This document shows positions 44,255-52,261 of a stretch of DNA of 64,000 bases, piece by piece; the first letter of the stretch is position 1; each line of letters starts with the position of its first letter. This DNA is from Mesorhizobium sp. ORS 3324 (GTDB taxonomy: Bacteria; Pseudomonadota; Alphaproteobacteria; Rhizobiales; Rhizobiaceae). The notes beneath the pieces are model-generated. The model was not told the DNA's origin. It ran no database searches and worked only from the letters and a program-made list of their open reading frames with translations. The position numbers were made by a program, and so were the translations under genes. The DNA is taken from contig LM655246.1 in NCBI GenBank assembly GCA_000824825.2, positions 1 through 64,000 of the forward strand. The letters run 5' to 3'.

Positions 44255-44887
44255 TTACAGTTGCATTGCAAGTTCCCTGGCTAACTGTTTGCGCTCTCTC
44301 GACGAGACGATTTGGTGCGTCTCCACGGTCGCGGATCGCAAGCATGCCTTGCCACGGACGCGGACGATGTCAAACCGGCGTGACGCTCCAATCAAGATAT
44401 CTTCCGAACCGTACATACCGATGATCGTGATTTCGAACTGATGGATGTTCTGGCCCAGGGCCGCTGCGCCGAAGGTCTTCTCGCCAGTCTTTTCGTGGAA
44501 GGCGTACTCGAGAATTTCTTCGAAGCTGCCCATGTCGGTGAGCTGTCCGGAGCCAAGTGGACCCTGGCGCGTCATATACTTCCAACCGGACGGCCGCTTG
44601 GCTTTTGTGAGATCTTCGGCGTCCGAGATGAATATACGATGGCGGCCGAACGGGGTTCCCAGATCGACCACGACGCCTTGAATAAAGACTGCGCCCTCGC
44701 TCATATTGGTGACGAAGCATCGTGCCGATAGCTCCCGCCCCTCGCCCCAGTTAATCAAGAGCTTGGGCGTTCTTCGCCGCTGGTGACTGCGCCAGAATAT
44801 GTGCAGATAAACGGACCAGATAACGAGCATGCCTATGCTGGCAAACGCAGAGATCAGGGTCGCCTTATTCGATAGCCACTCGAACAT
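44255..44887 (-). CDS. Hypothetical membrane-anchored protein
   Basis: This encodes 210 residues. One N-terminal helix (LISAFASIGMLVIWSVYLHI) is followed by a cytoplasmic domain with strand-rich sequence (KLLINWGEGRELSARCFVTN, AVFIQGVVVDLG, FEITIIGMYGSEDILIGASR) and a basic C-terminus (SSRERKQLARELAMQL). It is typical of small rhizobial membrane proteins with a beta-rich cytosolic part. I recognise no named domain. Monocistronic; codon use resembles neighbours. Confidence 0.65.
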   Translation of the reverse strand: MFEWLSNKATLISAFASIGMLVIWSVYLHIFWRSHQRRRTPKLLINWGEGRELSARCFVTNMSEGAVFIQGVVVDLGTPFGRHRIFISDAEDLTKAKRPSGWKYMTRQGPLGSGQLTDMGSFEEILEYAFHEKTGEKTFGAAALGQNIHQFEITIIGMYGSEDILIGASRRFDIVRVRGKACLRSATVETHQIVSSRERKQLARELAMQL

Positions 44888-45107
44888 CAGCTATCTCGCA
44901 CATCCAATGTCGAATAGTGTATCGCCTTTTGGATCGACCCGGCCGCTTCCTACGGCCCGATTTGCTGGTCCAAGTGGAATTCTTGCCTTTCCGGCTGAGC
45001 GGCAACTTTGGCGCGGGCACGTCGCGACGGGTGCGCAAACGTATTCCGGTCCGACGAAAGTAGAGGCCCACCGTGCCATCCGGACACGGCAGGCCTGCAT
45101 GCGTCAG

Positions 45108-46022
45108 CTAGCTGAGGACAAGGACGATTTTATACGAGTTTGGATCCACGATGACGATCCGGCCGTCTGCGAGCACGAAATACTCATAGCCTTCGTAAGC
45201 CGGAACAATCTTGACGATCCGTGACGGCAGACGGTGCAGCCGGATCTTTTGTCGCGGAACCTCCGCACCGACCGAAATGTCGAAATCGACGTTGGAAACA
45301 GGCTGGACATTGGTTTCCTTGATCACACTGGTGATCTGGCTTTTCTGCTCGACCGTTACATTGTTGATCGAGCCGGTCGTTTCTTGTGTCGAAGTGCTGC
45401 CCTGGGCCTGGTTGGTCGTTGTTCCAGTTGTGCCTTGGGTCTGGCCACTGGTACTGCCCTGAGCCTGGTTGGTGGTTGTTCCGGTTGTCCCCTGAGCCTG
45501 CTCATTGGTCTGGGCCTTGCCCTGGGCGGCTTGGTTGTTTGTCGTGCCGGTCTTTCCCTGGGCCTGTTCATTGGTCTGCGTCTGGCTCTTGCCTTGGGCT
45601 TGGTTGGTTGTCGTACCGGTCTTACCCTGGGCCTGCTCGCCAGTGTTCGAACCCTGTTTGCAATTCTTCATACCGGCCGCACAATTGGCCCCTGCCTTTC
45701 CTTGGGCCTGCTGCTCATTGGTCGTGCCGGACTGGCCCTGTGCCTGCTGGTCATTGGTGCTGCCGTTTTGGCCTTGAGCCTGCTCGCTGGTTTGGGCCTT
45801 TGTTTTGCCCTGGGCCTGCCCCTGGGTCTGCTGTTCGGTGCTGGTGCCGGCCTTGCCTTGCGTCTGCTCGCCGTTGTTCGAGCCCTTTTTGCAGTTGGAC
45901 ATGCCGGCAGTGCAGTTGGTACCGGTACCGGATTGGGTGTCGGCGGGCTGCTCTGATTGAGCGAGTGCAGTTCCGCAGCTGACACCAAGTGCCAGCATAC
46001 TTGTGATCAAGACGCGTTTCAT
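45108..46022 (-). CDS. Secreted DUF1236 protein with long Gln/Gly/Thr repeat region
   Basis: This encodes 304 residues. A signal peptide (MLALGVSCGTALAQ) is followed by about 190 residues of imperfect repeats of 10-15 residues built on EQAQGKTGTT/NQAQG. Two Cys-containing units (NCTAGMSNCKKGSN and NCAAGMKNCKQGSN) lie at 36-49 and about 112-125. The C-terminal ~75 residues are a DUF1236 module (AEVPRQKIRLHRLP, YEYFVLADGRIVIVDPNSYK). The repeat part may vary in length between strains. A perfect EcfG-type promoter lies upstream. Probably a periplasmic stress protein. Confidence 0.85.
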   Translation of the reverse strand: MKRVLITSMLALGVSCGTALAQSEQPADTQSGTGTNCTAGMSNCKKGSNNGEQTQGKAGTSTEQQTQGQAQGKTKAQTSEQAQGQNGSTNDQQAQGQSGTTNEQQAQGKAGANCAAGMKNCKQGSNTGEQAQGKTGTTTNQAQGKSQTQTNEQAQGKTGTTNNQAAQGKAQTNEQAQGTTGTTTNQAQGSTSGQTQGTTGTTTNQAQGSTSTQETTGSINNVTVEQKSQITSVIKETNVQPVSNVDFDISVGAEVPRQKIRLHRLPSRIVKIVPAYEGYEYFVLADGRIVIVDPNSYKIVLVLS

Positions 46023-46062
46023 GGGTCATCTCCTCGGACAGAGTCGTCCCTTCACTGGCTAA

Positions 46063-46087
46063 AACCTCAGCTAAAAAGAATTGTTCC
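46063..46087 (-). promoter_or_regulatory. EcfG-type promoter of the repeat/DUF1236 gene
   Basis: On the minus strand: GGAAC, 17 nt, GTT, 41 nt before the start at 46022. It is one of a divergent pair with 46162-46186. Confidence 0.8.
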
Positions 46088-46161
46088 GAGCCAGCTTCGG
46101 TCGCACGGGCGGCCTTTAAAGCCGCTGGCGGCTCGATCCACGGATCCAAACGGCTGCGATT

Positions 46162-46186
46162 GGAACAAAGCCCCAGGACGGTTGTT
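46162..46186 (+). promoter_or_regulatory. EcfG-type promoter of the DUF4142 operon
   Basis: GGAAC, 17 nt, GTT, ending 36 nt before the start at 46222. Divergent partner of 46063-46087. Confidence 0.8.
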
Positions 46187-46221
46187 CGGCTTCAGTCCAT
46201 CGAGCAAAGGAGCTTGAAGCC

Positions 46222-46950
46222 ATGAACATTAAGACACTTCTTGCGCCATTGGTGGTCGCTGCGGCGACGCTCGCCTTTCCGGCGGTCGCTGCCGACAACG
46301 CGCAGACCTTTGTCAACAAGGCCGCCGCCGGCGGGATGTTCGAGGTTGATTCGAGCAAGCTTGCGCAGGACAGAGCCAAGCAGCAGCAGGTCAGGAATTT
46401 CGCCGAGAAGATGATCACCGATCACAGCGCGGCGAATGCCAAGCTCAAAAAGGTCGCCACCGAGCAGAAGCTCCAAGTGCCGGTCCAGCCGGACGGCATG
46501 CAAAAAAGCGAGCTGGAAAATCTGCAGAACACCACGACAGGGTTTGACCAGCCTTACGTCGAGATGCAGCGCAGCGCGCACGCCGATGCGGTGAACCTCT
46601 TCCAGTCCTACGCCAAGGACGGTGACAACCCTAGTCTGAAGGCTTTCGCAGCGGAGACCCTGCCGACGCTGAAGATGCATCAGGACATGATTGAGAAGAT
46701 CGCGGCCGCCAATGCAGGCATGCCGGCTATCAAGTCGGCTTCCACACCCAAACCGCCCGCCCCCGTTCCTGGCGCCAACAGCTTCACCGAAGCGCAGGCG
46801 AAGAACCGCATCCAGGACGCCGGCTATACCGACATCTCTTCACTTGCCAAGGACCCCCAGGGCATCTGGCGCGGCCAGGCGAAAAAAGACGGAAAGAGCA
46901 TCTCCGTCGCGCTCGACTACCAAGGCAACGTCTTTGCCGGCCAACAGTAA
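46222..46950 (+). CDS. DUF4142 periplasmic protein with C-terminal PepSY-like part
   Basis: This encodes 242 residues. Signal peptide (LLAPLVVAAATLAFPAVAAD), then the DUF4142 ferritin-like helical domain (TFVNKAAAGGMFEVDSSKLA, RNFAEKMITDHSAANAKLKK, HADAVNLFQSYAKDGDNPSL, TLPTLKMHQDMIEKI). A proline linker leads to a ~60-residue C-terminal domain (SFTEAQAKNRIQDAGYTDIS, ISVALDYQGNVFAG). DUF4142 proteins are common general-stress-response targets. First gene of a likely three-gene unit. Confidence 0.88.
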   Translation: MNIKTLLAPLVVAAATLAFPAVAADNAQTFVNKAAAGGMFEVDSSKLAQDRAKQQQVRNFAEKMITDHSAANAKLKKVATEQKLQVPVQPDGMQKSELENLQNTTTGFDQPYVEMQRSAHADAVNLFQSYAKDGDNPSLKAFAAETLPTLKMHQDMIEKIAAANAGMPAIKSASTPKPPAPVPGANSFTEAQAKNRIQDAGYTDISSLAKDPQGIWRGQAKKDGKSISVALDYQGNVFAGQQ

Positions 46951-46969
46951 TCCAACAGGAGCCATCAAC

Positions 46970-47545
46970 ATGCAAACGATCACCGCACTGTTTGACGATT
47001 ATGACAATGCCGCCGATGCCGTGGGCGAGCTGGAGTCCATGGGGGTGCCGGCAACCGATCTGAGCATCATCGCCAGCAATGCCGACGGCCGCCATTCTGC
47101 CGCGGCTGAGGATGCAGCCAGCGGCGCCGGGATCGGGGCTGTCATGGGCGGCGCCGGAGGCTTGGCGACTGGTCTCGGAGCCGTGGCTATACCTGGCGTT
47201 GGTCCGGTCGTGGCGGCTGGCTGGCTGGCGGCGACCGCCGCGGGTGCGGCTGCCGGCGCAGTTGTGGGCGGCGCAACCGGCGGCATCATCGGCGCCTTGA
47301 CCGACGACGGCGTGTCCGAGAGGGACGCCCATGTATATGCCGAGGGTGTTCGCCGGGGCGGTACGCTGGTTACCGCCCGCGTCGCGGACGATCTGGTTGA
47401 GCAGGCCCAGTCCATCCTGCACGCCTCCGGATCCGTCGACGTTGGCGAGCGGCGAAACCAATATGAAGCAGATGGCTGGAGCGGTTTCGATCCGGCGGCC
47501 GGCGACTACCGGACCGATCGTGGCTTCGCGCGGCGTGACCGATGA
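46970..47545 (+). CDS. Glycine-zipper general-stress protein
   Basis: This encodes 191 residues. The N-terminal fold (TITALFDDYDNAADAVGELE, GVPATDLSIIASN) resembles the general stress protein 17M domain. It is followed by a long Gly/Ala-rich zipper (GAGIGAVMGGAGGLATGLGA...AAGAVVGGATGGIIG) and a C-terminal ferredoxin-like strand part (GVRRGGTLVTARVADDLVEQ). Such proteins insert in or associate with membranes under stress. AGGAG precedes the ATG. It lies 19 nt after the DUF4142 gene. Confidence 0.85.
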   Translation: MQTITALFDDYDNAADAVGELESMGVPATDLSIIASNADGRHSAAAEDAASGAGIGAVMGGAGGLATGLGAVAIPGVGPVVAAGWLAATAAGAAAGAVVGGATGGIIGALTDDGVSERDAHVYAEGVRRGGTLVTARVADDLVEQAQSILHASGSVDVGERRNQYEADGWSGFDPAAGDYRTDRGFARRDR

Positions 47546-47597
47546 CGACCGACGCGCCCGCAAAGATCTGCGCCAGGACAGCGAATAGGGTGCCGCT

Positions 47598-47810
47598 GTG
47601 AGACGAGCACTGTTGCCGCTGATACTGACCCTGGTGGTGCTGTTGGCATGCTACTGGGCGTTCGTCTACGTGGAGACAGGTTGGCCGACGGCGCCCTTGA
47701 AGCGGACTCCCGAACAGAACCAGGGCGCAAACGCGCCCCAAGATACGTCTCCGGCGGCCGGCATTAAAAAGAATGCGCAAGGCAGCAACAAGATGCCAGG
47801 CAACCAATGA
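47598..47810 (+). CDS. Small single-TM protein
   Basis: This encodes 70 residues, starting at GTG 47598. A hydrophobic segment (LLPLILTLVVLLACYWAFVY) is followed by a hydrophilic, Asn/Gln/Pro-rich tail. The AGGG at 47587 is a weak ribosome site. It follows the stress genes at 46222 and 46970 by 52 nt and is probably part of the same transcription unit. Unknown function. Confidence 0.6.
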   Translation: MRRALLPLILTLVVLLACYWAFVYVETGWPTAPLKRTPEQNQGANAPQDTSPAAGIKKNAQGSNKMPGNQ

Positions 47811-47825
47811 GGGCCAACTTCACGT

Positions 47826-48089
47826 TCAGCCGCGCTTGATAAATTTGTTGAAACGGCTGGGCAAACCTTCTGCGGTTAAGTCCTGGTGGAGGAAGGCCAA
47901 GTCGTTATCATCCAGTATCGTGAAGAACTGCTCCCACTCAATGAGCTCCAGTTCGCCTTCTTCATCGCCGAAGTCGACACGCAGCATTGCGGCCTCATCT
48001 GGAACCCGCACCAATGCAGGCCTGCCTTCGCGGGCTTCTATCCACGCCCGGATCACCTGGTGATCTGTGGTCTTCAGTGCGTCGCTCAT
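47826..48089 (-). CDS. Small acidic protein (paralogue of 58642-58911)
   Basis: This encodes 87 residues. It shares with the 58642-58911 protein the pattern AWIEAREGRPA / KWVEERDGHPA, ILRVDFGD, LE(L/P)IEW(E/D)(Q/E)FF, NDLAFLHQD and SRFNKF(I/V)(K/E)RG. In databases this family is sometimes mislabelled as 1,4-alpha-glucan branching enzyme; nothing here resembles that enzyme. It is a compact acidic protein of unknown role. A site with ATT instead of GTT, 17 nt after GGAAC, lies at about 48138-48162 upstream. Confidence 0.7.
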   Translation of the reverse strand: MSDALKTTDHQVIRAWIEAREGRPALVRVPDEAAMLRVDFGDEEGELELIEWEQFFTILDDNDLAFLHQDLTAEGLPSRFNKFIKRG

Positions 48090-48219
48090 GATGAACCCTT
48101 TCCGGCCCTGCCCTGCCGCTTTGTGTGTACACCAATGAGGATTTAATCTGCATCCGGCTCGCTTGTTCCGCAGAATAGAGGCACGTTGGTCCGGACTTCA
48201 GGCCCAAACAACGCAAACA

Positions 48220-48246
48220 GCCCGTTGCCGGTTAGCGGCAACGGGC
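48220..48246. repeat. Perfect 11-bp inverted repeat (hairpin) in a divergent promoter region
   Basis: GCCCGTTGCCG (48220-48230) and CGGCAACGGGC (48236-48246) flank a 5-nt spacer. No T-run follows on the plus side; the minus side has TGTTTGCG. It lies in the 362-base gap between two divergent genes, so it could be an operator or RNA hairpin. Confidence 0.55.
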
Positions 48247-48400
48247 TAAGGGGCTTTGGGTGAACCCCAGATCGCTGGAGGAAAGGCGATCCGCCACCGA
48301 ACCGGGAGAGCTGCGAAAAGTTCCGGCAGGTGAGCTACAGTTTTCGGCAAGGCGTTCTTTGGTGGCCCGCCAAAGCATCCAATTACCGTCTCGTGCGCAA

Positions 48401-48425
48401 GGAACCAACCGCCGCCCCGCTGGTT
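48401..48425 (+). promoter_or_regulatory. EcfG-type promoter of the ThDP-enzyme gene
   Basis: GGAAC, 17 nt, GTT, ending 27 nt before the start at 48452. It excludes longer in-frame starts back to 48260. Confidence 0.8.
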
Positions 48426-48451
48426 CGGAGGGCTTTCAGCGGAGCCTTGCC

Positions 48452-50212
48452 ATGCCAAATGCAGCGGAAATTCTTGTCGATACCCTGATTGACTGGAAAG
48501 TCGAGGTCGTATTCGGCCTGCCCGGCGATGGCATCAACGGCGTCATGGAGGCTCTGCGCAGACGCCGGGACAGAATTTCCTTCGTCCAGGTACGCCATGA
48601 GGAATCCGCAGCATTCATGGCCTGCGCCTACGCCAAGTGGACCGGAAAGCTTGGCGTGTGCCTTGCCACGTCCGGACCCGGTGGCGCCCACCTTCTGACC
48701 GGGCTCTACGACGCCAAGCTCGATCAGGCGCCGGTGCTCGCAATTACCGGGATGCAGTTCCACGATCTGATCGAGACGTTCACCCAGCAGGATGTCGACT
48801 TGACCCGTGTCTTCAACGATGTCGCTGTCTATAACGTGCAGGTCTCGGACGCAGCGCATATGGAGAATGTGGCAAGTCTTGCCTGCCGCACCGCGCTCGC
48901 CCGTAAGGGCGTCGCCCATCTTTCGATCGCCAGCGACATCCAGGAGCAGCCTTCCGATGCGGCCAAGCGCTCGAAGCGCAACCGTCCGGCGCATACGCCG
49001 CAGGACATGTTTGTTGCTCATTGCGTCGCCGACGACCAGGAATTGGACAAGGCGGCGGCCATCCTGAACGGCGCCAAACGCGTGGCTGTTCTCGCCGGAC
49101 GCGGCGCCATTGGTGCTGCGAGCGAACTCGAGCAAACCGCAGGATTGCTGCAGGCGCCCATCATCAAGGCGCTGCTCGGCAAGGCCGTGCTCCCCGACGA
49201 CCATCCCTACACCACCGGCGGCATCGGGATTTTGGGGACCTTGCCATCGCAGGATGCGATGGAGACATGCGACGCCATTCTCATCGTCGGCTCGACCTTC
49301 CCCTACATCGAATATTATCCAAAGCCGGGGCAGGCGCGCGGCGTCCAGATAGACTGCGATGCGCAGCGTATCGGTTTGCGGTTCCCGGTCGAGGCCGGCC
49401 TGGTTGGTGATGCAGCCGAAACGCTTCATGCACTTAATCGCAGGCTTAAGCCGAAAGCCGACGGCACCTTCCTCGCCACGGCGCGTACCGCCATGCAGGA
49501 ATGGCGAAAGATGATGCGCCAGTCGGAGGACGGCGAAGGCCATCCGCTCAAGCCGCAACTGATCGCCCGCGCATTCGGCGAACGGCTGGCCGACAATACG
49601 ATATTGGCCACGGATTCCGGTCAGAATACGGAACTTGCCGCGCGCCATGTCGACCTCCGCGAAGGCCAGGCCTTCGGCGTCTCCGGCGCACTAGCCTCCA
49701 TGGCCTGCGGCCTGAGCTATGCGATCGCCGCCGGGATTGCGTTTCCAGGCCGGCCGATCGCTGCAATTGTCGGCGACGGCGGGTTCGCCATGCAGCTCGG
49801 CGAATTCTCGACAGCCGTGCGCTATGGCATTCCGCTGAAGCTGCTGGTCATCAAGAACAACATGCTGAACCAGATCGCCTGGGAGCAGATGATGTTTCTT
49901 GGCAATCCGCAATTCGGCTGCGAATTGCAGCCGATCGATTTTGCCAAGGCTGCCGAGGCGATGGGCGGCAAAGGCTTCAGCATCGAGCGGGCCGACGAGG
50001 TCGAGCGCATTCTCGACGAAGCCTTCGCCGCCGACGGGCCGGTCGTGATACAGGCGCTCGTGGATGCCTACGAGCCGATGATGCCGCCCAAAATGCCGCC
50101 TGATTACGCCAAGAACTTCCGCAAAGCATTACCGCAGACCGCGGGACGCAAACGGATAGAGGAGAACCTCGCGCGGGAGCCGGCCAAGACGATGATGGAG
50201 GCCAAGCGGTAA
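48452..50212 (+). CDS. Thiamine-diphosphate enzyme (pyruvate oxidase / acetolactate synthase-like)
   Basis: This encodes 586 residues. The Pyr domain has the catalytic Glu in QVRHEESAAFMA (Glu50) and GKLGVCLATSGPGGAHLLTG. The middle domain (KRVAVLAGRGAIGA) is of the FAD/ADP type. The PP domain has the ThDP metal motif GDGGFAMQLGEFSTAVRY then LLVIKNN. The length and TFTQQDVDLTRVFNDV fit pyruvate oxidase-like proteins that make acetate or acetyl phosphate. The exact substrate is unknown. GGAG is the ribosome site. It is driven by a perfect EcfG-type promoter. Confidence 0.88.
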   Translation: MPNAAEILVDTLIDWKVEVVFGLPGDGINGVMEALRRRRDRISFVQVRHEESAAFMACAYAKWTGKLGVCLATSGPGGAHLLTGLYDAKLDQAPVLAITGMQFHDLIETFTQQDVDLTRVFNDVAVYNVQVSDAAHMENVASLACRTALARKGVAHLSIASDIQEQPSDAAKRSKRNRPAHTPQDMFVAHCVADDQELDKAAAILNGAKRVAVLAGRGAIGAASELEQTAGLLQAPIIKALLGKAVLPDDHPYTTGGIGILGTLPSQDAMETCDAILIVGSTFPYIEYYPKPGQARGVQIDCDAQRIGLRFPVEAGLVGDAAETLHALNRRLKPKADGTFLATARTAMQEWRKMMRQSEDGEGHPLKPQLIARAFGERLADNTILATDSGQNTELAARHVDLREGQAFGVSGALASMACGLSYAIAAGIAFPGRPIAAIVGDGGFAMQLGEFSTAVRYGIPLKLLVIKNNMLNQIAWEQMMFLGNPQFGCELQPIDFAKAAEAMGGKGFSIERADEVERILDEAFAADGPVVIQALVDAYEPMMPPKMPPDYAKNFRKALPQTAGRKRIEENLAREPAKTMMEAKR

Positions 50213-50620
50213 GCTGCCGCAAACCCTACAGCGTGCACTTCCTTGATATCTACAACTTCAGGGGCTCCATCGCCGCAGTTCTGGAATATCTCCCGCGTCG
50301 ACCCGCGGGCGCCAAGCATTGCCCGCGAGCGCTATGGCTGCCTGACTCCGTGGCAGCATCTCCACCTATGGCAGGGCGGCGCTCACCGCAGGCTATCCGG
50401 CAATGCGAGGAGGCGGTGCTGCAGCAGTGCCGGGATATGCTGGCGAGGCAGTTCGATGACGCCGGCGGGCAACGCAGCGAGCTCTTCGATGCCGCGCTCG
50501 TCTGGTCCGGTGAAACCACCGGCGTGACGCCGCTCGGGTCGCAGCACGCGACGAGCGGTGTCTCGGACACCTATCCATTCGCAGTGTAGGCAATGGATGG
50601 ATGCGATCTCAGTCTGATGC
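50213..50620. other. Gap after the ThDP-enzyme gene, no gene supported
   Basis: Frames such as 50233-50589 have no start site or known family. I see no hairpin terminator. Confidence 0.35.
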
Positions 50621-50645
50621 GGAACCTTCGGCGCGCGTCAGGGTT
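50621..50645 (+). promoter_or_regulatory. EcfG-type promoter
   Basis: GGAAC, 17 nt, GTT, ending 31 nt before the small gene at 50676. Confidence 0.8.
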
Positions 50646-50675
50646 CGTGCAGCATGGAAAGAGTGAGGAATGGCC

Positions 50676-50879
50676 ATGGCAGGAAACCGACATCCCAAGT
50701 CTAAAAAGCCCAGCGATGCCGATATTGGCACCAATCCCGGCATCGGTAGTTCCAAGGGCACGATCAAGGAAGGCGATGAATTAGAACAGGGTGACAATAC
50801 GGTCGAAGGCGATGTCGAGAACGACACATCCGAAGCTGGCGGGATCAATCCAAGGCAGAAGGTGCGGACGAACAAGTGA
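50676..50879 (+). CDS. Small hydrophilic Gly/Asp/Lys-rich protein
   Basis: This encodes 67 residues (MAGNRHPKSKKPSDADIGTN...NPRQKVRTNK) without hydrophobic segments. GAGGA lies 6 nt before the second in-frame ATG (50676), which is preferred over 50670. The segment DADIGTNPGIGSSKGT is typical of short rhizobial stress peptides. Its own EcfG-type promoter supports expression under general stress. Likely disordered. Confidence 0.7.
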   Translation: MAGNRHPKSKKPSDADIGTNPGIGSSKGTIKEGDELEQGDNTVEGDVENDTSEAGGINPRQKVRTNK

Positions 50880-50962
50880 TGCTCGCCCAGCCTGAAAGCC
50901 GTTATCCAATAAAGAAGGCCGCCTTGAGAAACTGGAACTGCGGCCCAGTGACGTGACTGCGC

Positions 50963-51340
50963 CTACATTCCCCGATCGGGCACGTAGAGACAGAACGAAT
51001 GCTGAGAGCTGGCGTCGCCGCCAGGCTTGCATTCGTGAAAATATTCGTCACGCGATCGCCTGATGCGACGATCGCTATAAGGGATCAACTCTCCGGTTGA
51101 GAGTTGATACCCATACTTCGTCTCCCGCACATCCGATGGCGGCGCCTGGTAACAGTCGATGCCGGAGCAGCAGGAACTGTCGTATTGCCAGCCGGCCGGA
51201 GCTTGATGCGCAGACGCAGGACCGGAAACAAGCGCCATGGCAAAACCGATGATCAAGGGCAGCTCAGCGCAGCGACGAGAACCCAACTCGGCTGCCCTTT
51301 GCGAAGGATGTCTGGTTGACGCTGGAACTGTCCGGATCAT
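50963..51340 (-). CDS. Secreted cysteine-rich hypothetical protein
   Basis: This encodes 125 residues. Hydrophobic signal (LPLIIGFAMALVSGPASA) followed by a mature ~90-residue domain with WQYDSSCCSGIDCYQAPPSD, GYQLSTGELIPYSDRRIRRS and a C-terminal Cys pair (ECKPG, SFCLYVPDRGM). Five cysteines suggest disulfides in the periplasm. It is a rhizobial family without a name that I know. A later start near 51238 is possible. The EcfG-type site at 51436-51460 lies 96 nt upstream. Confidence 0.75.
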   Translation of the reverse strand: MIRTVPASTRHPSQRAAELGSRRCAELPLIIGFAMALVSGPASAHQAPAGWQYDSSCCSGIDCYQAPPSDVRETKYGYQLSTGELIPYSDRRIRRSRDEYFHECKPGGDASSQHSFCLYVPDRGM

Positions 51341-51435
51341 CGTCGGTCGACTGTAGCTGTCATAATGCCACTTAGCCCCAAAGATCTCTGAGGCACCGTC
51401 GCAATATCGGGATGTCCTGCGGCGGCTGTCATCTA

Positions 51436-51460
51436 ACATTGAAGTCGATACTATGTTCCA
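51436..51460 (-). promoter_or_regulatory. EcfG-type promoter of the secreted Cys-rich protein
   Basis: On the minus strand: GGAAC, 17 nt, GTT. Confidence 0.7.
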
Positions 51461-51478
51461 CACTCGCGTGTCTGCGCC

Positions 51479-51766
51479 TCAATCCTTGATATGGACGCCA
51501 GACTGGCGAATACCTTTAGTCGCCTTGGGATGTTTGGAACGCTTGGCGGCCGTCGCCGGACTGGACGTCGTCCTGCCCGCAGGGTTTTGGCCTTCGGATT
51601 GATGAGTCTTGTCTTCCACCTCACCCTGTTTGCGCGTGAGCCCAAATCGATTGCGAGGCTTTTGGTTGTTGGCCGCGGCCTGCGAGAACCGGTCCGAAGG
51701 ATCCGGATCGGTGTTGGCCGGGTATTTCCTGGCGCCGGTCTCGCGGCGGTTCTCTTCATTGCCCAT
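51479..51766 (-). CDS. Small hydrophilic basic protein
   Basis: This encodes 95 residues (MGNEENRRETGARKYPANTD...GIRQSGVHIKD). It is rich in Arg, Lys, Asn, Gln and Ser, without hydrophobic core. AAGGAGG is 4 nt before the ATG. It shares the style, but not clear homology, of other disordered stress peptides here. A perfect EcfG-type promoter lies 24 nt upstream. Confidence 0.7.
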   Translation of the reverse strand: MGNEENRRETGARKYPANTDPDPSDRFSQAAANNQKPRNRFGLTRKQGEVEDKTHQSEGQNPAGRTTSSPATAAKRSKHPKATKGIRQSGVHIKD

Positions 51767-51789
51767 GATTCCTCCTTGGTCTGAAGGTT

Positions 51790-51814
51790 AACAAGATCAT
51801 CGCAAGAGCGTTCC
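51790..51814 (-). promoter_or_regulatory. EcfG-type promoter
   Basis: On the minus strand: GGAAC, 17 nt, GTT, ending 24 nt before 51766. Confidence 0.8.
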
Positions 51815-51890
51815 CCAATGCGGGACAATCGGGGCCCGCCCGATGGAACAAACGCCCGTTCACTCAATTAGGCGCGAGGAGGCTGCAGCC

Positions 51891-52079
51891 ATGGACCAGA
51901 CGCCGCGCCCCTCGAGGTTTGGAAGCGGAAGTACGGCTGCGGCAACAGCAACATTGACGGCCCAAGAGATCGAATCTGAAGGCTCGGAGGCCGAGCGCAG
52001 TCCGGTTGCACGGGATCCGACAGTCGGCGCAAGCCTCGGACACACATTCGAACCAGTCGGACGGCTAGCGGCCCTGTAG
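51891..52079 (+). CDS. Possible small hydrophilic protein
   Basis: This encodes 62 residues (MDQTPRPSRFGSGSTAAATA...TFEPVGRLAAL). GAGGAGG stands 8 nt before the ATG, which is a strong ribosome site. The next small gene follows 15 nt later. No family recognised and no promoter match nearby, so confidence is moderate. Confidence 0.45.
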   Translation: MDQTPRPSRFGSGSTAAATATLTAQEIESEGSEAERSPVARDPTVGASLGHTFEPVGRLAAL

Positions 52080-52093
52080 CGGAAGGACTCCCA

Positions 52094-52231
52094 ATGCCTC
52101 GCATCATTGCATGGGTTGCGATCGTCGCAATTATCCTTGCACTTATCGCCGCGTGGACTTGGGTCGGTCGAAACTCCGCGCATCCACCGGGCCAGCAGGC
52201 TCCGCCCCACGCGATCAATCAGAGCGGCTGA
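52094..52231 (+). CDS. 45-residue single-TM peptide
   Basis: The frame reads MPRIIAWVAIVAIILALIAA then WTWVGRNSAHPPGQQAPPHA and ends INQSG. One N-terminal helix followed by a Pro/Gln-rich tail, probably in the periplasm. GGAAGGA stands 6-12 nt before the ATG. It follows the gene at 51891 and may be co-transcribed with it. It is below common length cut-offs and easily missed. Confidence 0.6.
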   Translation: MPRIIAWVAIVAIILALIAAWTWVGRNSAHPPGQQAPPHAINQSG

Positions 52232-52261
52232 GACGGGCCTCAACGCAACCCTGCCGCTTGC

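Noticed and set aside
45360..45960. CRISPR array suggested by regular repeats
   Set aside because: The repeats are coding (EQAQGKTGTT-like), imperfect, without spacers.
48383..49648. 421-codon minus-strand frame opposite the ThDP enzyme
   Set aside because: Antisense shadow; no start site, no motifs.
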